A stretch of 12,741 bases of DNA from Nitriliruptoraceae bacterium (GTDB lineage: Bacteria; Actinomycetota; Nitriliruptoria; Nitriliruptorales; Nitriliruptoraceae): NCBI GenBank assembly GCA_007134165.1, contig SLLJ01000329.1, positions 1 to 12,741 on the forward strand, read 5' to 3'. The translations under genes and the position numbers were made by a program. Positions 5,164 to 12,741 of this stretch are shown one piece after another; positions within the stretch are counted from its first letter, which is position 1, and the number at the start of each line of letters is the position of its first letter. The notes beneath the pieces are model-generated. The model ran no database searches and was not told the DNA's origin. It was given only the letters and a program-made list of their open reading frames with translations.

Positions 5164-7554
5164 TCAGGTGGTCGGCGGTTGGCGTGCGGCCAGCACCGCG
5201 AGCTGTCCCAGCGCCAGGCCGCCGTCGTTGGGTGGTACCAGCCGGTGCGTGAGCACCTGCCAGCCCTGCCGCTCGAGGCGGGCCCGGGTCCGGGTGGTCA
5301 GCCAGGCGTTCTGGAACACCCCGCCGGTGAGACCAACCGTACGCGCTGCGCCGGCAGGCGCAACGCGCTCGGCACACCGCTGCGCCACCTCGACCACGGC
5401 GTCGGCCACCGCGTCGTGGAACCCGACCGCGATGACCGGGATCGGCACGCCGGCGCGCAGGTCATCGACGATGGCACGCAACACCGGTGCGGGGTCAACG
5501 AGCGCACCCACCTCGAAGGCGTAGCGCGCGGTGGAGGTCAGGACGTCGAGGTGGTGGGAGGCGGGCAGCCGAGCGGGATCGGTGCACCACTCGAGCTCGA
5601 TGGCCGCCTGCCCCTCGTAGGTGACGTGCTGGCAGACGCCGATCAGGGCGCTGACGGCGTCGAACAACCGGCCCATCGACGAGGTCGGAATGCAGGCGAC
5701 ATCGCGCTCGAGCTGGGACCGCAGCAGGCGGCGCTGCGGGTCGTCGAGGGCAGCGACGGCCGGCAGGTCCGGGTCCCAGTCGATGCCGGCCGCCCACAGG
5801 TGGGCCAGGGCCATCCGCGCCGGGTTGGTGACCGCCGAATCGCCGCCGGGCAGCGGCACGCGGGCCAGGTGGGTGAGCCGTTCGAAGCCGCGCTGGTCAG
5901 CGAGCAGCACCTCGCCACCCCACACGGTGCCGTCGGTGCCGTAGCCGGTGCCGTCGAAGGCGATGCCGAGCACGGCCACTTCGGGCGCGAGGCCGTGCTC
6001 AGCGAGCAGCGCAGCGACGTGGGCGTGGTGGTGCTGCACGGTGATCAGACGCTCGGCGTGGTGGCGACGGGCCCAGGCGTGGGTGGCATAGGCAGGGTGG
6101 GGATCGGCGGCGACCAGGACCGGCTCGACCTCGAAGAACTCGGCGAGCTGCCGGGTGGTGCGCTCGAAGCTGCGCAGGGTTTCGAGATCACCGAGGTCGC
6201 CGAGGTGCTGGCTGAGCCAGGCGTGCCGGCCGCGGGCCACCCCGATGGTGTTCTTGAGCTCCGCGCCGAGCGCCAGGCAGGGTGGCGCGTCGGCGGGCAG
6301 CTCGAGGGGCAGCGGCGCGTCCCCACGGGAGCGGCGCAGCGGGAGCACCTCGCCGTCCACGACCCGTACGACCCCGTCGTCGCACGGTACGTGGATCGGC
6401 CGGTCGTGGGTGAGCAGTCCGTCGATGAGCGGGCCGAGCCGGGTGCGCGCGTCGTCGTCGAAACAGATCGGCTCACCGCTGAGGTTGCCGCTGGTCATCA
6501 CCAGCACCGGCGGGACCGGATCCAGGACCGGATCCGGCCCGGCGGCGAGCAGCAGCTCGTGCAGCGGCGAGGAGGGCAGCATGACCCCGAGCAGCGGGTT
6601 GCCGGGGGCGACCGGACCGGCCACGACCCCGTCACCACGCGTTCGGCGCGCCAGCAACACCGGACGCTGCGGTGAGGTCAGCGCGGCCACCTCCACGTCA
6701 TCGAGTTCCACGACACGCCGTGCCTGCTCGAGGTCGGCGACCATCACCGCGAAGGGCTTGTGCTCACGCTGCTTGCGGGTGCGCAGCCGCTGCACCGCCG
6801 ACGTCGAGGTGGCGTCGACGGCGAGGTGGTAGCCGCCCACGCCCTTGACCGCGACGACGCCACCGGTACGCAGGCAGCGACGGGCGGCGGCCAGAGCCGC
6901 CGCGCTGCCCACGACCGCCGGCGCGACCGCCGCCGGCCCCCCGGCACCGGCATCGACCGGCTCGTAGCGCAGGACCGGGCCGCAGTCGGGGCAGGCGATC
7001 GGCTGGGCGTGGAAACGGCGGTCGGTGGGGTCGTCGTACTCGGCCTGGCAGGCCGGGCACATCGGGAAGCCGGCCATGGTCGTCGCCGGCCGGTCGTAGG
7101 GCAGCGCCAGAACGATGGTGTAGCGCGGCCCGCAGTTGGTGCAGGTGATGAACGGGTGGCCGAAGCGGCGGTCGGCGGGGTCGAACAGTTCGCGGCGGCA
7201 GTCGGCGCAGATCCCGACGTCGGGGGGCAGGCTGGTGGCGACGGTCCCACCGGCGGGGGTGGCCACGATCTCGAAGGCTTCGGGCGACGTGACGCCGGCG
7301 GCCAGCGACGTGATCTCGATGCCGGTGACGCGGGCCAACGGCGGGGCCTGCGTGCTCAGCCGGTGCAGGAAGTCGTCGATCACCGCGGCCGGTCCGTGGA
7401 GTTCGATGAACACCCCGGCGGCGTCGTTGCCGACCCGGCCGCTGAGGCCGAGCTCACCGGCCAGCCGGTGCACGTGGGGACGGAAGCCCACGCCCTGCAC
7501 GACCCCGCTGACGCGCACGGCGACCGCAGCCGCAGCGGCGGGCGGGAGTTGCAT
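5164..7554 (-). CDS. hypF: Carbamoyltransferase HypF
   Basis: This 796-residue protein makes carbamoyl-AMP from carbamoyl phosphate and ATP and transfers the carbamoyl group to the C-terminal Cys of HypE. All four modules are present in order: an acylphosphatase domain (about 12-100, VSGVVQGVGFRPHVHRL with Arg25, Asn43); two zinc fingers, Cys116/119/138/141 and Cys166/169/188/191; a YrdC-like domain (about 215-400, KGVGGYHLAVDA, KPFAVMVADLE, LVMTSGNLSGEP); and a Kae1/OSGEP-like domain (about 425-790) with HHHAH (508-512), AFDGTGYGTDG, GLTGGVFQN and PPNDGGLALGQ. The ATG at 7554 is preferred over one 30 bases upstream because AGGAGGAG precedes it with ideal spacing. It is the first gene of hypFCDE. 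Length is slightly above the usual 750-780. Confidence 0.97.
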   Translation of the reverse strand: MQLPPAAAAAVAVRVSGVVQGVGFRPHVHRLAGELGLSGRVGNDAAGVFIELHGPAAVIDDFLHRLSTQAPPLARVTGIEITSLAAGVTSPEAFEIVATPAGGTVATSLPPDVGICADCRRELFDPADRRFGHPFITCTNCGPRYTIVLALPYDRPATTMAGFPMCPACQAEYDDPTDRRFHAQPIACPDCGPVLRYEPVDAGAGGPAAVAPAVVGSAAALAAARRCLRTGGVVAVKGVGGYHLAVDATSTSAVQRLRTRKQREHKPFAVMVADLEQARRVVELDDVEVAALTSPQRPVLLARRTRGDGVVAGPVAPGNPLLGVMLPSSPLHELLLAAGPDPVLDPVPPVLVMTSGNLSGEPICFDDDARTRLGPLIDGLLTHDRPIHVPCDDGVVRVVDGEVLPLRRSRGDAPLPLELPADAPPCLALGAELKNTIGVARGRHAWLSQHLGDLGDLETLRSFERTTRQLAEFFEVEPVLVAADPHPAYATHAWARRHHAERLITVQHHHAHVAALLAEHGLAPEVAVLGIAFDGTGYGTDGTVWGGEVLLADQRGFERLTHLARVPLPGGDSAVTNPARMALAHLWAAGIDWDPDLPAVAALDDPQRRLLRSQLERDVACIPTSSMGRLFDAVSALIGVCQHVTYEGQAAIELEWCTDPARLPASHHLDVLTSTARYAFEVGALVDPAPVLRAIVDDLRAGVPIPVIAVGFHDAVADAVVEVAQRCAERVAPAGAARTVGLTGGVFQNAWLTTRTRARLERQGWQVLTHRLVPPNDGGLALGQLAVLAARQPPTT

Positions 7555-7557
7555 CGG

Positions 7558-7565
7558 CTCCTCCT
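7558..7565 (-). promoter_or_regulatory. Strong Shine-Dalgarno of hypF
   Basis: AGGAGGAG on the minus strand, 3 bases before the ATG at 7554 (5 bases counting from the first AGGAGG), is the best ribosome binding site in the window. It decides the hypF start against the upstream in-frame ATG. Confidence 0.8.
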
Positions 7566-7606
7566 GTACAGCGCGGTGGTGCACCCTGCGCAGTGTCGCC
7601 GGAGAA

Positions 7607-7664
7607 CGGTCGACCGGCAGGGGCGCACGGCCCGCACCGCGCGCCCGCCGGTCCCGGCGACCGG
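7607..7664. promoter_or_regulatory. Paired CGGTC/GACCG dyads in the hypF-ligase intergenic region
   Basis: A perfect palindrome CGGTCGACCG (7607-7616) is followed by CCGGTC-CCGGC-GACCGG (7648-7664), an inverted repeat with the same half-sites spread by 5 bases. The region lies between two divergent starts, so a shared regulator is possible. CCGG-rich words are common at this GC content, so chance remains a fair explanation. Confidence 0.3.
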
Positions 7665-7681
7665 GGGTCCAACGGCGGGGG

Positions 7682-7702
7682 CATACTGCACGGTCGAGTG
7701 CA
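7682..7702 (+). promoter_or_regulatory. Candidate promoter and overlapping operator of the ligase gene
   Basis: CATACT (7682-7687) is a -10-like box 43 bases before the GTG start; no good -35 is seen, the position being occupied by the GACCGG dyad arm. Overlapping its last base and covering the expected transcription start is the inverted repeat TGCAC-N6-GTGCA (7687-7702), the size and place of a repressor operator. Confidence 0.35.
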
Positions 7703-7716
7703 TCCCGGCGCCGAGC

Positions 7717-7722
7717 GAGGAG
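7717..7722 (+). promoter_or_regulatory. Ribosome binding site deciding the ligase start
   Basis: GAGGAG with 8 bases to GTG at 7731 supports that start over open in-frame codons back to 7593, which would run across the intergenic dyads and give unrelated Gly/Arg/Pro-rich sequence. Confidence 0.65.
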
Positions 7723-7730
7723 AACTCATC

Positions 7731-8921
7731 GTGGTACCGATCGACGAGTTGCCCCGCGAACTCCAGCGTCTGGGTGAGCGGCCGCGGCCGTCGTCCAGCC
7801 TGCCCGGTCCGCTGCGCATCGCCGTGCTCACCGGAGGGGCGAACAGCGAACGCAATGTGTCGCTGTCCTCGGGCACCGCCGTCACCCGCGCCCTGCGTGG
7901 ACTGGGGCACGCGGTGGCCTTCGTCGACTCGGCTGCCTCCCCGGTGGTGCCCGACGACGATCCCGCCCGCAGCTTCCTCGGCGCCGAGGTGGATCCCGAC
8001 GACCTCGCCGACACGCCGATGGCCCCAACCGCCGCCACGCCCCCGCCGCTGGATGCGCTGGCCGAGGTCCGTGCCCGCCAGCACGACGGAGTGCTCGCCG
8101 CAGGCCTGCTGCCGATCCTCGCTCACGCGGACGTGGTGTTCCTCACGGTGTTCGGTGACGAGGGCGAGTCGGGCGCCACCCAGGCGTTGCTCGACCGGCA
8201 CGGCATCGTCTACACCGGCCCGAGCGCCGAGGTCTGCGCGCTCACCTTCGACAAGGTGCGCACCAAGCAGGCGCTGGTGGCGCACGGGGTGCGCACCGCC
8301 GCCTGGCACGTGGTCCGGCGCGACCGGCCGGACGAGGACCTCGAAACCCTGGATCTGCCCGGCCCGTGGATCGTCAAGCCGCACGCCGGAGGTTCGACCA
8401 TCGGTCTGTCACGGGTCGACGATCCCGACGGGCTGCCCCATGCCTGCCGGCTGGCCAGCGCCGAGGGCCGCGACGCCCTCATCGAGGTCTTCGTTCCCGG
8501 CCGTGACCTGACCATCGGTGCGCTCGGCCACCAGGTCTTCGCGGTGGTCGAGGCCTCGACCGACCGCGAGATCTACGACTACGAGGCCAAGTACGCCCCC
8601 GGTGCGGCCGTCAAGCAGGTACCCGCCGACCTGCCCGAGCCCGTGACCGCCGAGGTGCGCCGGCTGACCGGGCAGGTGCATCAACTGCTCGGGATCGGCG
8701 ACACCTCCTCGCGCAGCGACTTCCGCCTCGAGCCGGACGGGTCGCTGTGCTTCCTCGAAACCAACCCGCTGCCGGGGATGACCCCGACCTCGAGCTACCC
8801 CCGGTCCGCGGCAGGGCAGGGCCTCGCCTTCCCGCAGCTGTGCGAGGAACTCGTCGTGCGGGCGCTGCGCGGTCACGGCCGTGACCTGCCGCACCTGACC
8901 GCGCCGGGAGACCCCGCGTGA
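7731..8921 (+). CDS. D-alanine--D-alanine ligase-like ATP-grasp ligase
   Basis: This 396-residue protein has the full Ddl layout: GGANSERNVSLSSG (35-48) with the N-terminal substrate Glu40, DKVRTKQAL (174-182), the ATP-grasp loop WIVKPHAGGSTIGLSRV (213-229), VPGRDLTIGALG (255-266), YDYEAKY (282-288), and RSDFRLEPDGSLCFLETN then PLPGMTPTSSYP (328-357) with the metal ligands. Ddl joins two D-alanines with ATP for peptidoglycan. Two motifs differ from housekeeping Ddl: the LHG...GEDG segment reads VFG...GESG (140-148), and MDK is FDK. Together with its partner, a serine hydrolase gene overlapping by 4 bases, this suggests a second ligase with another amino-acid or dipeptide substrate rather than the essential cell-wall enzyme. 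This is an inference; ordinary Ddl activity is not excluded. No gene symbol is given for that reason. Confidence 0.88.
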   Translation: MVPIDELPRELQRLGERPRPSSSLPGPLRIAVLTGGANSERNVSLSSGTAVTRALRGLGHAVAFVDSAASPVVPDDDPARSFLGAEVDPDDLADTPMAPTAATPPPLDALAEVRARQHDGVLAAGLLPILAHADVVFLTVFGDEGESGATQALLDRHGIVYTGPSAEVCALTFDKVRTKQALVAHGVRTAAWHVVRRDRPDEDLETLDLPGPWIVKPHAGGSTIGLSRVDDPDGLPHACRLASAEGRDALIEVFVPGRDLTIGALGHQVFAVVEASTDREIYDYEAKYAPGAAVKQVPADLPEPVTAEVRRLTGQVHQLLGIGDTSSRSDFRLEPDGSLCFLETNPLPGMTPTSSYPRSAAGQGLAFPQLCEELVVRALRGHGRDLPHLTAPGDPA

Positions 8922-10640
8922 GCGAACTGAGGACCATCCCGCGCCGCGACCTGCCACGAGCTGTCGAGGAGATCGAACACTTCACGATCCCGCTCGACGA
9001 CGGCACCCACCTGGCCGCCCGGCGTTGGCAGCCGGTGGGCGCGGAACAGGACCCGGTGGCCGCGGCGCTCGAGTATCTGCCCTACCGCAAGCGGGACCGA
9101 ACCGCCTACCGCGATGGCCTCAACCACCCCTACATGGCCGGGCACGGGTACGTCAGGGTCCGTGTCGACCTGCGCGGCTCGGGCGACTCCGAAGGGGTGC
9201 TCACCGACGAGTACCTGCCCCGCGAACTCGACGACGGCATGCAGGTGCTGGCATGGATCGCACCGCAGCCGTGGTGCGACGGGCGGGTGGGCATCATCGG
9301 TAAGTCCTGGGGGGCTTCAACGGCTTGCCGTTGGCTGCGCGTCGCCCGCCGCCGTTGGGCGCGGTCGTGTCGGTGTGCTCGACCGACGACCGCTTCGCCG
9401 ACGACGTGCACTCCATGGGTGGGTGCCTGCTGACCGACAACCTGTCGTGGGCGTCGAGCATGTTCGCCAACACCTCCTGTCCGCCCGATCCCGAGCTGGT
9501 CGGTGAGCGGTGGCGCGAGCTGTGGCTCGAACACCAGCACCGCGACGAGTACTGGCGACACGGGTCGGTGTGCGAGGACCTCGGCGCCATCGAGGTGCCG
9601 GTGCTGGCCGTGTCGGGCTGGGCCGACGGGTACTCCAACGCGGTGCTGCGCCTGCTGGCCGGGTTGAAGGTCCCCCGCCGTGGGCTCATCGGCCCGTGGA
9701 GTCACCGTTACCCACACCTGGGGGTTCCGGGCCCCGCCGTCGGATTCCTCCAGGAGTGCCTGCGGTGTGGGACCGCTGGCTGAAGGGCATCGACAACGGC
9801 GTGGACGAAGAGCCGCAGCTCATGGCGTGGATGCAGGACCCGATCGAACCCGCCCTGGACCTGCGCGAGCACCCGGGACGGTGGGTGGCCGAGGACTGCT
9901 GGCCCTCCCCACGGATCGGAACCCGGGTGCTCGGGCTCGGCGACCCCGGACTGGTCGAGCCCGCAGACGTGACGAGCCCGGCAAGATCGCGCACGATCTG
10001 CTCGGCGCACCGGTGGTCGAACTCGACGTCGTGGTCGACGATCCCGTCGCGATGATCGCGGTGCGGCTGTCCGACCTGCGGCCCCACGGCCGCATCGCCC
10101 GGGTCACCTACGGTCTGCTCGACCTCTGCCACCGCAGGTCGCATGAGGAGCCGGAACCGGTCGTCCCCGGCACCCGCACCCGGGTCCGGGTGCAGCTCAA
10201 CGACATCGGCTACCGCTTCCCGGCCGGTCACCGCCTGCGCCTGCAGATCTCGACCTCCTACTGGCCGGTGGCCTGGCCCGCGCCCTGCCCAATCCGACTG
10301 ACCGTACTGCCCGCCTCGAGCCACCTGCTGCTGCCCGTGCGGCCCCCACAGCCGACCGAGGAGGCGAAGCTGCGTCCCTTCGACCCCTCGGAGGCGACCT
10401 ACGCCTACCGCGACGAGGACCCGACCTCCGCACGCGGAGAGGTACGCGCCGCCGGTTCGCCCGCGACGGGTGGGAGGTCCACACCAAGACCCGTACCGTG
10501 CTGACCTGCACGCCGAGGACTTCCGGGTCCGGGCCACCCTCGACGCCTACGAGGGTGCCACCCGTGTCGCGGCGCTGAACGTCGACCGCACCATCGCCCG
10601 CCGCTTGCTGGAGATCACGGCGCCCGAGGTGGCGGCACCG
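8918..10640 (+). pseudogene. Decayed CocE/NonD-family (S15) serine hydrolase
   Basis: Family sequence runs through this whole stretch but jumps frame at least five times, always by -1. Around 9309-9314 a six-G run would need one more G to keep GKSWGGFNG. Near 9766, TGTGG would need to be TGGTGG to give LRWWDRWLKG. Other jumps lie near 9970, near 10445, and near 10510, where TGCAC would need one C to give LTCTAEDFR. Readable landmarks are DLRGSGDSEG, nucleophile Ser130 in GKSWGG, SGWADGYSNAV, GPWSHRYPH, GAPVVELDV, NDIGYRFPAGHRLR and RATLDAYEG. Intact relatives are acyl or peptide-ester hydrolases of about 650-680 residues. Here only about 570 codons remain, and segments after 9965 and after 10400 appear to be missing. 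The GTG start overlaps the ligase stop (GTGA). Uncorrected translation stops at 9433. The 3' end runs into the convergent amidohydrolase without a clear own stop. Confidence 0.85.
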
Positions 10641-10644
10641 AGGC

Positions 10645-12360
10645 TCAGTCGGGCTGGCCGTGCACGCGCGAACCGGCCAGCCAGGTACCTGCCACCTCGA
10701 CATGGTGCAGGTCGTCGGCGCCGAGTGTGGCCAGGTCCGCGTCGAGCAGGGCGAGGTCCGCGCGCTGCCCGACCGCGAGCGTGCCCGCCACCTGCTCGTC
10801 GCCGGCCTGGTGGGCGCTGCCGGCGGTGTAGGCGGTGAGGGCTGCATCCAGGTCGATCGCCTCCTCGGGGAAGAACGCCTCGCGGGCGCCGAGGCCCGAC
10901 GCACCCCGCCGGTTGACCGCGACCGCGATGCCTTGCATCGGCACCGGCGAGGACACCGGCCAGTCGCTGCCGAAGCTGACCGCCGCACCCGCGCGCAGCA
11001 GCGAGGCGATCGGGTACTGCCAGCGGCTGCGCTGCGGACCGAGCCGCGGTTCGGTGAGGTCGACCATGATCTCGTTGCGCTGGGCCCACAGCGGCTCGAG
11101 GTTGGCGATCGCGCCGAGCGCCCGGAACCGCGGGCGGTCGTCGGGGTGGACCAGGTGGGAGTGGGCGACGACCGGGCGGCGGTCGCGCGCTTGGTTGGTG
11201 GCGGCCACCCGCTCGAAGGCGTCGAGCGCCATGCGCACCGCCGCATCCCCGATGGCGTGCAGGTGCAGTTGGAAGCCGGCGGCGTCCATCGCGGTGGTGG
11301 CGGCGGCGAGCTCGTCGATCTCCCAGTTGGCGATGCCGTGGTCGTCGGTGTCGTGGCCGCAGCCGTGGTCGCCGGGACCGAACGGCTCGTAGGGGTCGAG
11401 CAGGGCAGCGGTGCCGCCCTCGAGCACCCCGTCGACGAAGAACTTGACGGTGGTCGCGGTCAGTCGGCCGCCGGGAACGCCCTGCCGCTGGCGCTCGGCG
11501 GCGGCGGTCTCGGCCTCACGGCGGGCGGCGACGAAGGCGGCGAGTTGCTCGGCCCAGTGGTCGACCTCGACCTTGAACGCGAGATCGAGATCGGCGCTGA
11601 GCCCGCCGGTGTCGGCGACGAGTTGGTAGGCGGGCAGCGTCGCCGGAGTGGTCCAGGCGTCCTGCCCCCACACCAGTCCGGCGGCGGCCATGCGCTCGAG
11701 ACCCACGCGCAGCCCGCGGGCCTCCTTGTCCGTGCCGCGCGTCGGCAGGTGGGGGGCGAGCAGCAGCTCGGCCTCCTCGAGCAGGGTGCCGACCGGGTGG
11801 CCGTCAGCATCCCGCACGATGGTGCCCCGCGGCGGGTCGGCGGTGGCGGCGGTGATGCCGGCCACCTGAAGCGCCCGGGTGCTGCACCAGACCATGTGGT
11901 GGTCCGAGGACCACAGCGCGGCAGGGCGCTCCCCCACGACCGCGTCGAGCACGGCGGCCCGGCCCACCCCATGGGGCAGCAGTTCGGGCGGGTAGCCGTA
12001 GCCGAGCACCCAGGGCAGCTCGGGGTTGGCGGCCGCGAACGCCCCGAGTCGGGCGAGCACCTCGTCGAGGTCGGCTGCGTCCACCAGGTCGGCATCGAGG
12101 GTCTCGACCCCGCCGGCCAGCGGATGCAGGTGCCCGTCGCGGAACCCGGGCAGCAGGGTGCGCCCGGCCAACCCCACCACCTCGACGTCGAGGTGGCGGG
12201 TGTCGCGGGCCTCCTGGCCGTGGGCGACCACCACGCCGTCGCGCACCGCCAGGGCGTCGGTGACCACCGGACGGCCATCCGCGCCGCGAAGCCCGGTCCA
12301 GATGGTGCCGCCCGGACCCCGTCCGGGGCCGTCGGCGAGGAACAGCAGCGAGGTGGACAT
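10645..12360 (-). CDS. YtcJ-type metal-dependent amidohydrolase
   Basis: This 571-residue protein belongs to the amidohydrolase family 3 (YtcJ / N-substituted formamide deformylase-like), cytoplasmic metal-dependent enzymes that cleave C-N bonds in amides or cyclic ureides. Seen are the metal-binding PGFRDGHLHPLAGG (71-84, His77 and His79), LGYGYPPE (119-126), VKFFVDGVLEGGTAAL with Lys306, LHLHAIGDAA (365-374), VAHSHLVHPDD (398-408) and FGSDWPVSSP (463-472) with the catalytic Asp466. The ATG at 12360 fits the family start; the frame is open further upstream to 12660, but that extension is Ser/Arg/Pro repeat sequence from the opposite gene. A GGAG lies upstream of the ATG. It is convergent with the decayed hydrolase, a few bases from its remains. 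The substrate is unknown. Confidence 0.9.
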   Translation of the reverse strand: MSTSLLFLADGPGRGPGGTIWTGLRGADGRPVVTDALAVRDGVVVAHGQEARDTRHLDVEVVGLAGRTLLPGFRDGHLHPLAGGVETLDADLVDAADLDEVLARLGAFAAANPELPWVLGYGYPPELLPHGVGRAAVLDAVVGERPAALWSSDHHMVWCSTRALQVAGITAATADPPRGTIVRDADGHPVGTLLEEAELLLAPHLPTRGTDKEARGLRVGLERMAAAGLVWGQDAWTTPATLPAYQLVADTGGLSADLDLAFKVEVDHWAEQLAAFVAARREAETAAAERQRQGVPGGRLTATTVKFFVDGVLEGGTAALLDPYEPFGPGDHGCGHDTDDHGIANWEIDELAAATTAMDAAGFQLHLHAIGDAAVRMALDAFERVAATNQARDRRPVVAHSHLVHPDDRPRFRALGAIANLEPLWAQRNEIMVDLTEPRLGPQRSRWQYPIASLLRAGAAVSFGSDWPVSSPVPMQGIAVAVNRRGASGLGAREAFFPEEAIDLDAALTAYTAGSAHQAGDEQVAGTLAVGQRADLALLDADLATLGADDLHHVEVAGTWLAGSRVHGQPD

Positions 12361-12514
12361 GGCAGCTCCGGGTCGCAGGCTGCGTCGAGTCAAGCAGCCC
12401 GCGCCGATGCGGGCGCGGCCGTGTCGCACCTGCGTGAGACGATGAGGGTCGCCCAACGACCGGCCAGGCCCATGCAGCGGGCAGGCCCGTGCAGCGGGCA
12501 GAAAGGGGCGCGAG
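12361..12514. promoter_or_regulatory. Divergent intergenic region with a 12-bp direct repeat
   Basis: Between two divergent starts, TGCAGCGGGCAG occurs twice (12473-12484 and 12490-12501), 17 bases apart and just before the ribosome binding site of the right-hand gene. A short inverted repeat CCCGC-N6-GCGGG lies at 12398-12413. A TTGACT on the minus strand (12393-12388) resembles a -35, but no matching -10 follows. No promoter could be assigned with confidence. Confidence 0.35.
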
Positions 12515-12741
12515 ATGGACGATCCCGTGCTGGTGTTCCGTGAGGGGGTCGGGGACCGGGGCTGGCTGGAGGTGCGCGCGGGCACCCGACCAAGCGACGG
12601 CGACGGCGACGGCGACAGCGACGGCGACGGCAACGAGCGTGAGCGCGACCGTGAGCTCATCGTGGCGCTGACGGAACTGAGCCCCGCACCGGGGGCGCCG
12701 GCGGGCCGCGCGCCGGACCTGCTGGTGGAGGTCGAGGTACG
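12515..12741 (+). CDS. Unknown protein, N-terminal part, runs off the window
   Basis: The frame is open from the ATG at 12515 to the window end (75 codons), with third positions almost all G or C, and AAAGGGG lies 6 bases before the ATG. The reading starts MDDPVLVFREGVGDRGWLEV, then a Ser/Gly-Asp repeat (about residues 27-40), an Arg/Glu-rich piece and a Pro/Ala stretch before LLVEVEV. I do not recognise a family. It is divergent from the amidohydrolase gene. The first strand-like segment and the acidic insertion suggest a soluble protein with a loop expanded by repeats, but the function cannot be stated. Confidence 0.6.
   Translation, partial: MDDPVLVFREGVGDRGWLEVRAGTRPSDGDGDGDSDGDGNERERDRELIVALTELSPAPGAPAGRAPDLLVEVEV
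12596..12631. repeat. Six 6-bp tandem repeats (GACGGC)
   Basis: GACGGC occurs six times in a row with one change (GACAGC) and encodes Asp-Gly dipeptides in the unknown right-edge gene. Six-base units keep the frame when copy number changes. Confidence 0.85.

Noticed and set aside
5179..6675. Plus-strand open frame of 498 codons opposite hypF
   Set aside because: hypF is complete on the other strand with all four modules; this is a composition shadow.
9300..9783. Programmed ribosomal frameshifting in the CocE gene at the G6 run
   Set aside because: At least five separate frame changes are needed and parts of the protein are missing, so recoding at one slippery site cannot rescue it.
10660..12543. 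Plus-strand open frame of 627 codons opposite the amidohydrolase
   Set aside because: The minus strand encodes a complete amidohydrolase with all motifs; the plus reading is Val/Gly/Arg-rich with no recognisable domain.
12361..12660. N-terminal extension of the amidohydrolase to position 12660
   Set aside because: The added 100 residues are Ser/Pro/Arg repeats antisense to the right-edge gene, and the family N-terminus and a GGAG site fit the ATG at 12360.

Overview
This is a high-GC (roughly 70% by eye) window with strong G/C in third codon positions, frequent GTG starts, and tightly packed genes whose stop and start codons overlap. Two genes have a TANNNT box 7-8 bases before the start codon and no Shine-Dalgarno, which looks like leaderless transcription. 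Together with a GAAC-N4-GTTC LexA-type box this suggests an actinobacterium (Actinomycetota). The genus cannot be told from the sequence alone.

Layout, left to right. (1) 1-498 is non-coding or the edge of an unseen gene and holds an SOS-box-like palindrome at 44-55. (2) 499-1121 (+) is a type II toxin-antitoxin pair: a Phd/YefM antitoxin and a RelE/ParE toxin, overlapping by 4 bases. (3) 1122-1670 has no gene but has a perfect 12-bp hairpin and a two-copy 51-bp-period repeat. (4) 7554 down to 1671 (-) is a hydrogenase-maturation operon, hypF-hypC-hypD-hypE, followed after 60 bp by a membrane-anchored alpha/beta hydrolase. hypA, hypB and the hydrogenase structural genes are not in the window. 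(5) 7731-10640 (+), divergent from hypF, is a D-Ala-D-Ala ligase-like ATP-grasp enzyme. It overlaps by 4 bases the remains of a CocE/NonD (S15-family) serine hydrolase that now carries at least five frameshifts. (6) 12360 down to 10645 (-) is a YtcJ-type amidohydrolase. (7) 12515 to the window end (+) is the start of an unknown gene with an acidic Gly-Asp repeat.

How they work together. HypF makes the thiocarboxamide ligand precursor on the C-terminal cysteine of HypE, HypE dehydrates it to a thiocyanate, and the HypC-HypD complex receives cyanide and carries the Fe(CN)2CO unit of [NiFe]-hydrogenase. The ligase/hydrolase/amidohydrolase group looks like small peptide or amide metabolism. That reading is an inference, and the hydrolase member appears dead.

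The most unusual points are the 15-bp repeat at the end of hypC, which multiplies the hypD ribosome binding site; the decayed CocE gene beside an intact ligase with altered active-site motifs; and the dyad elements in the hypF/ligase intergenic region. I did not see a convincing wholly new multi-gene system.
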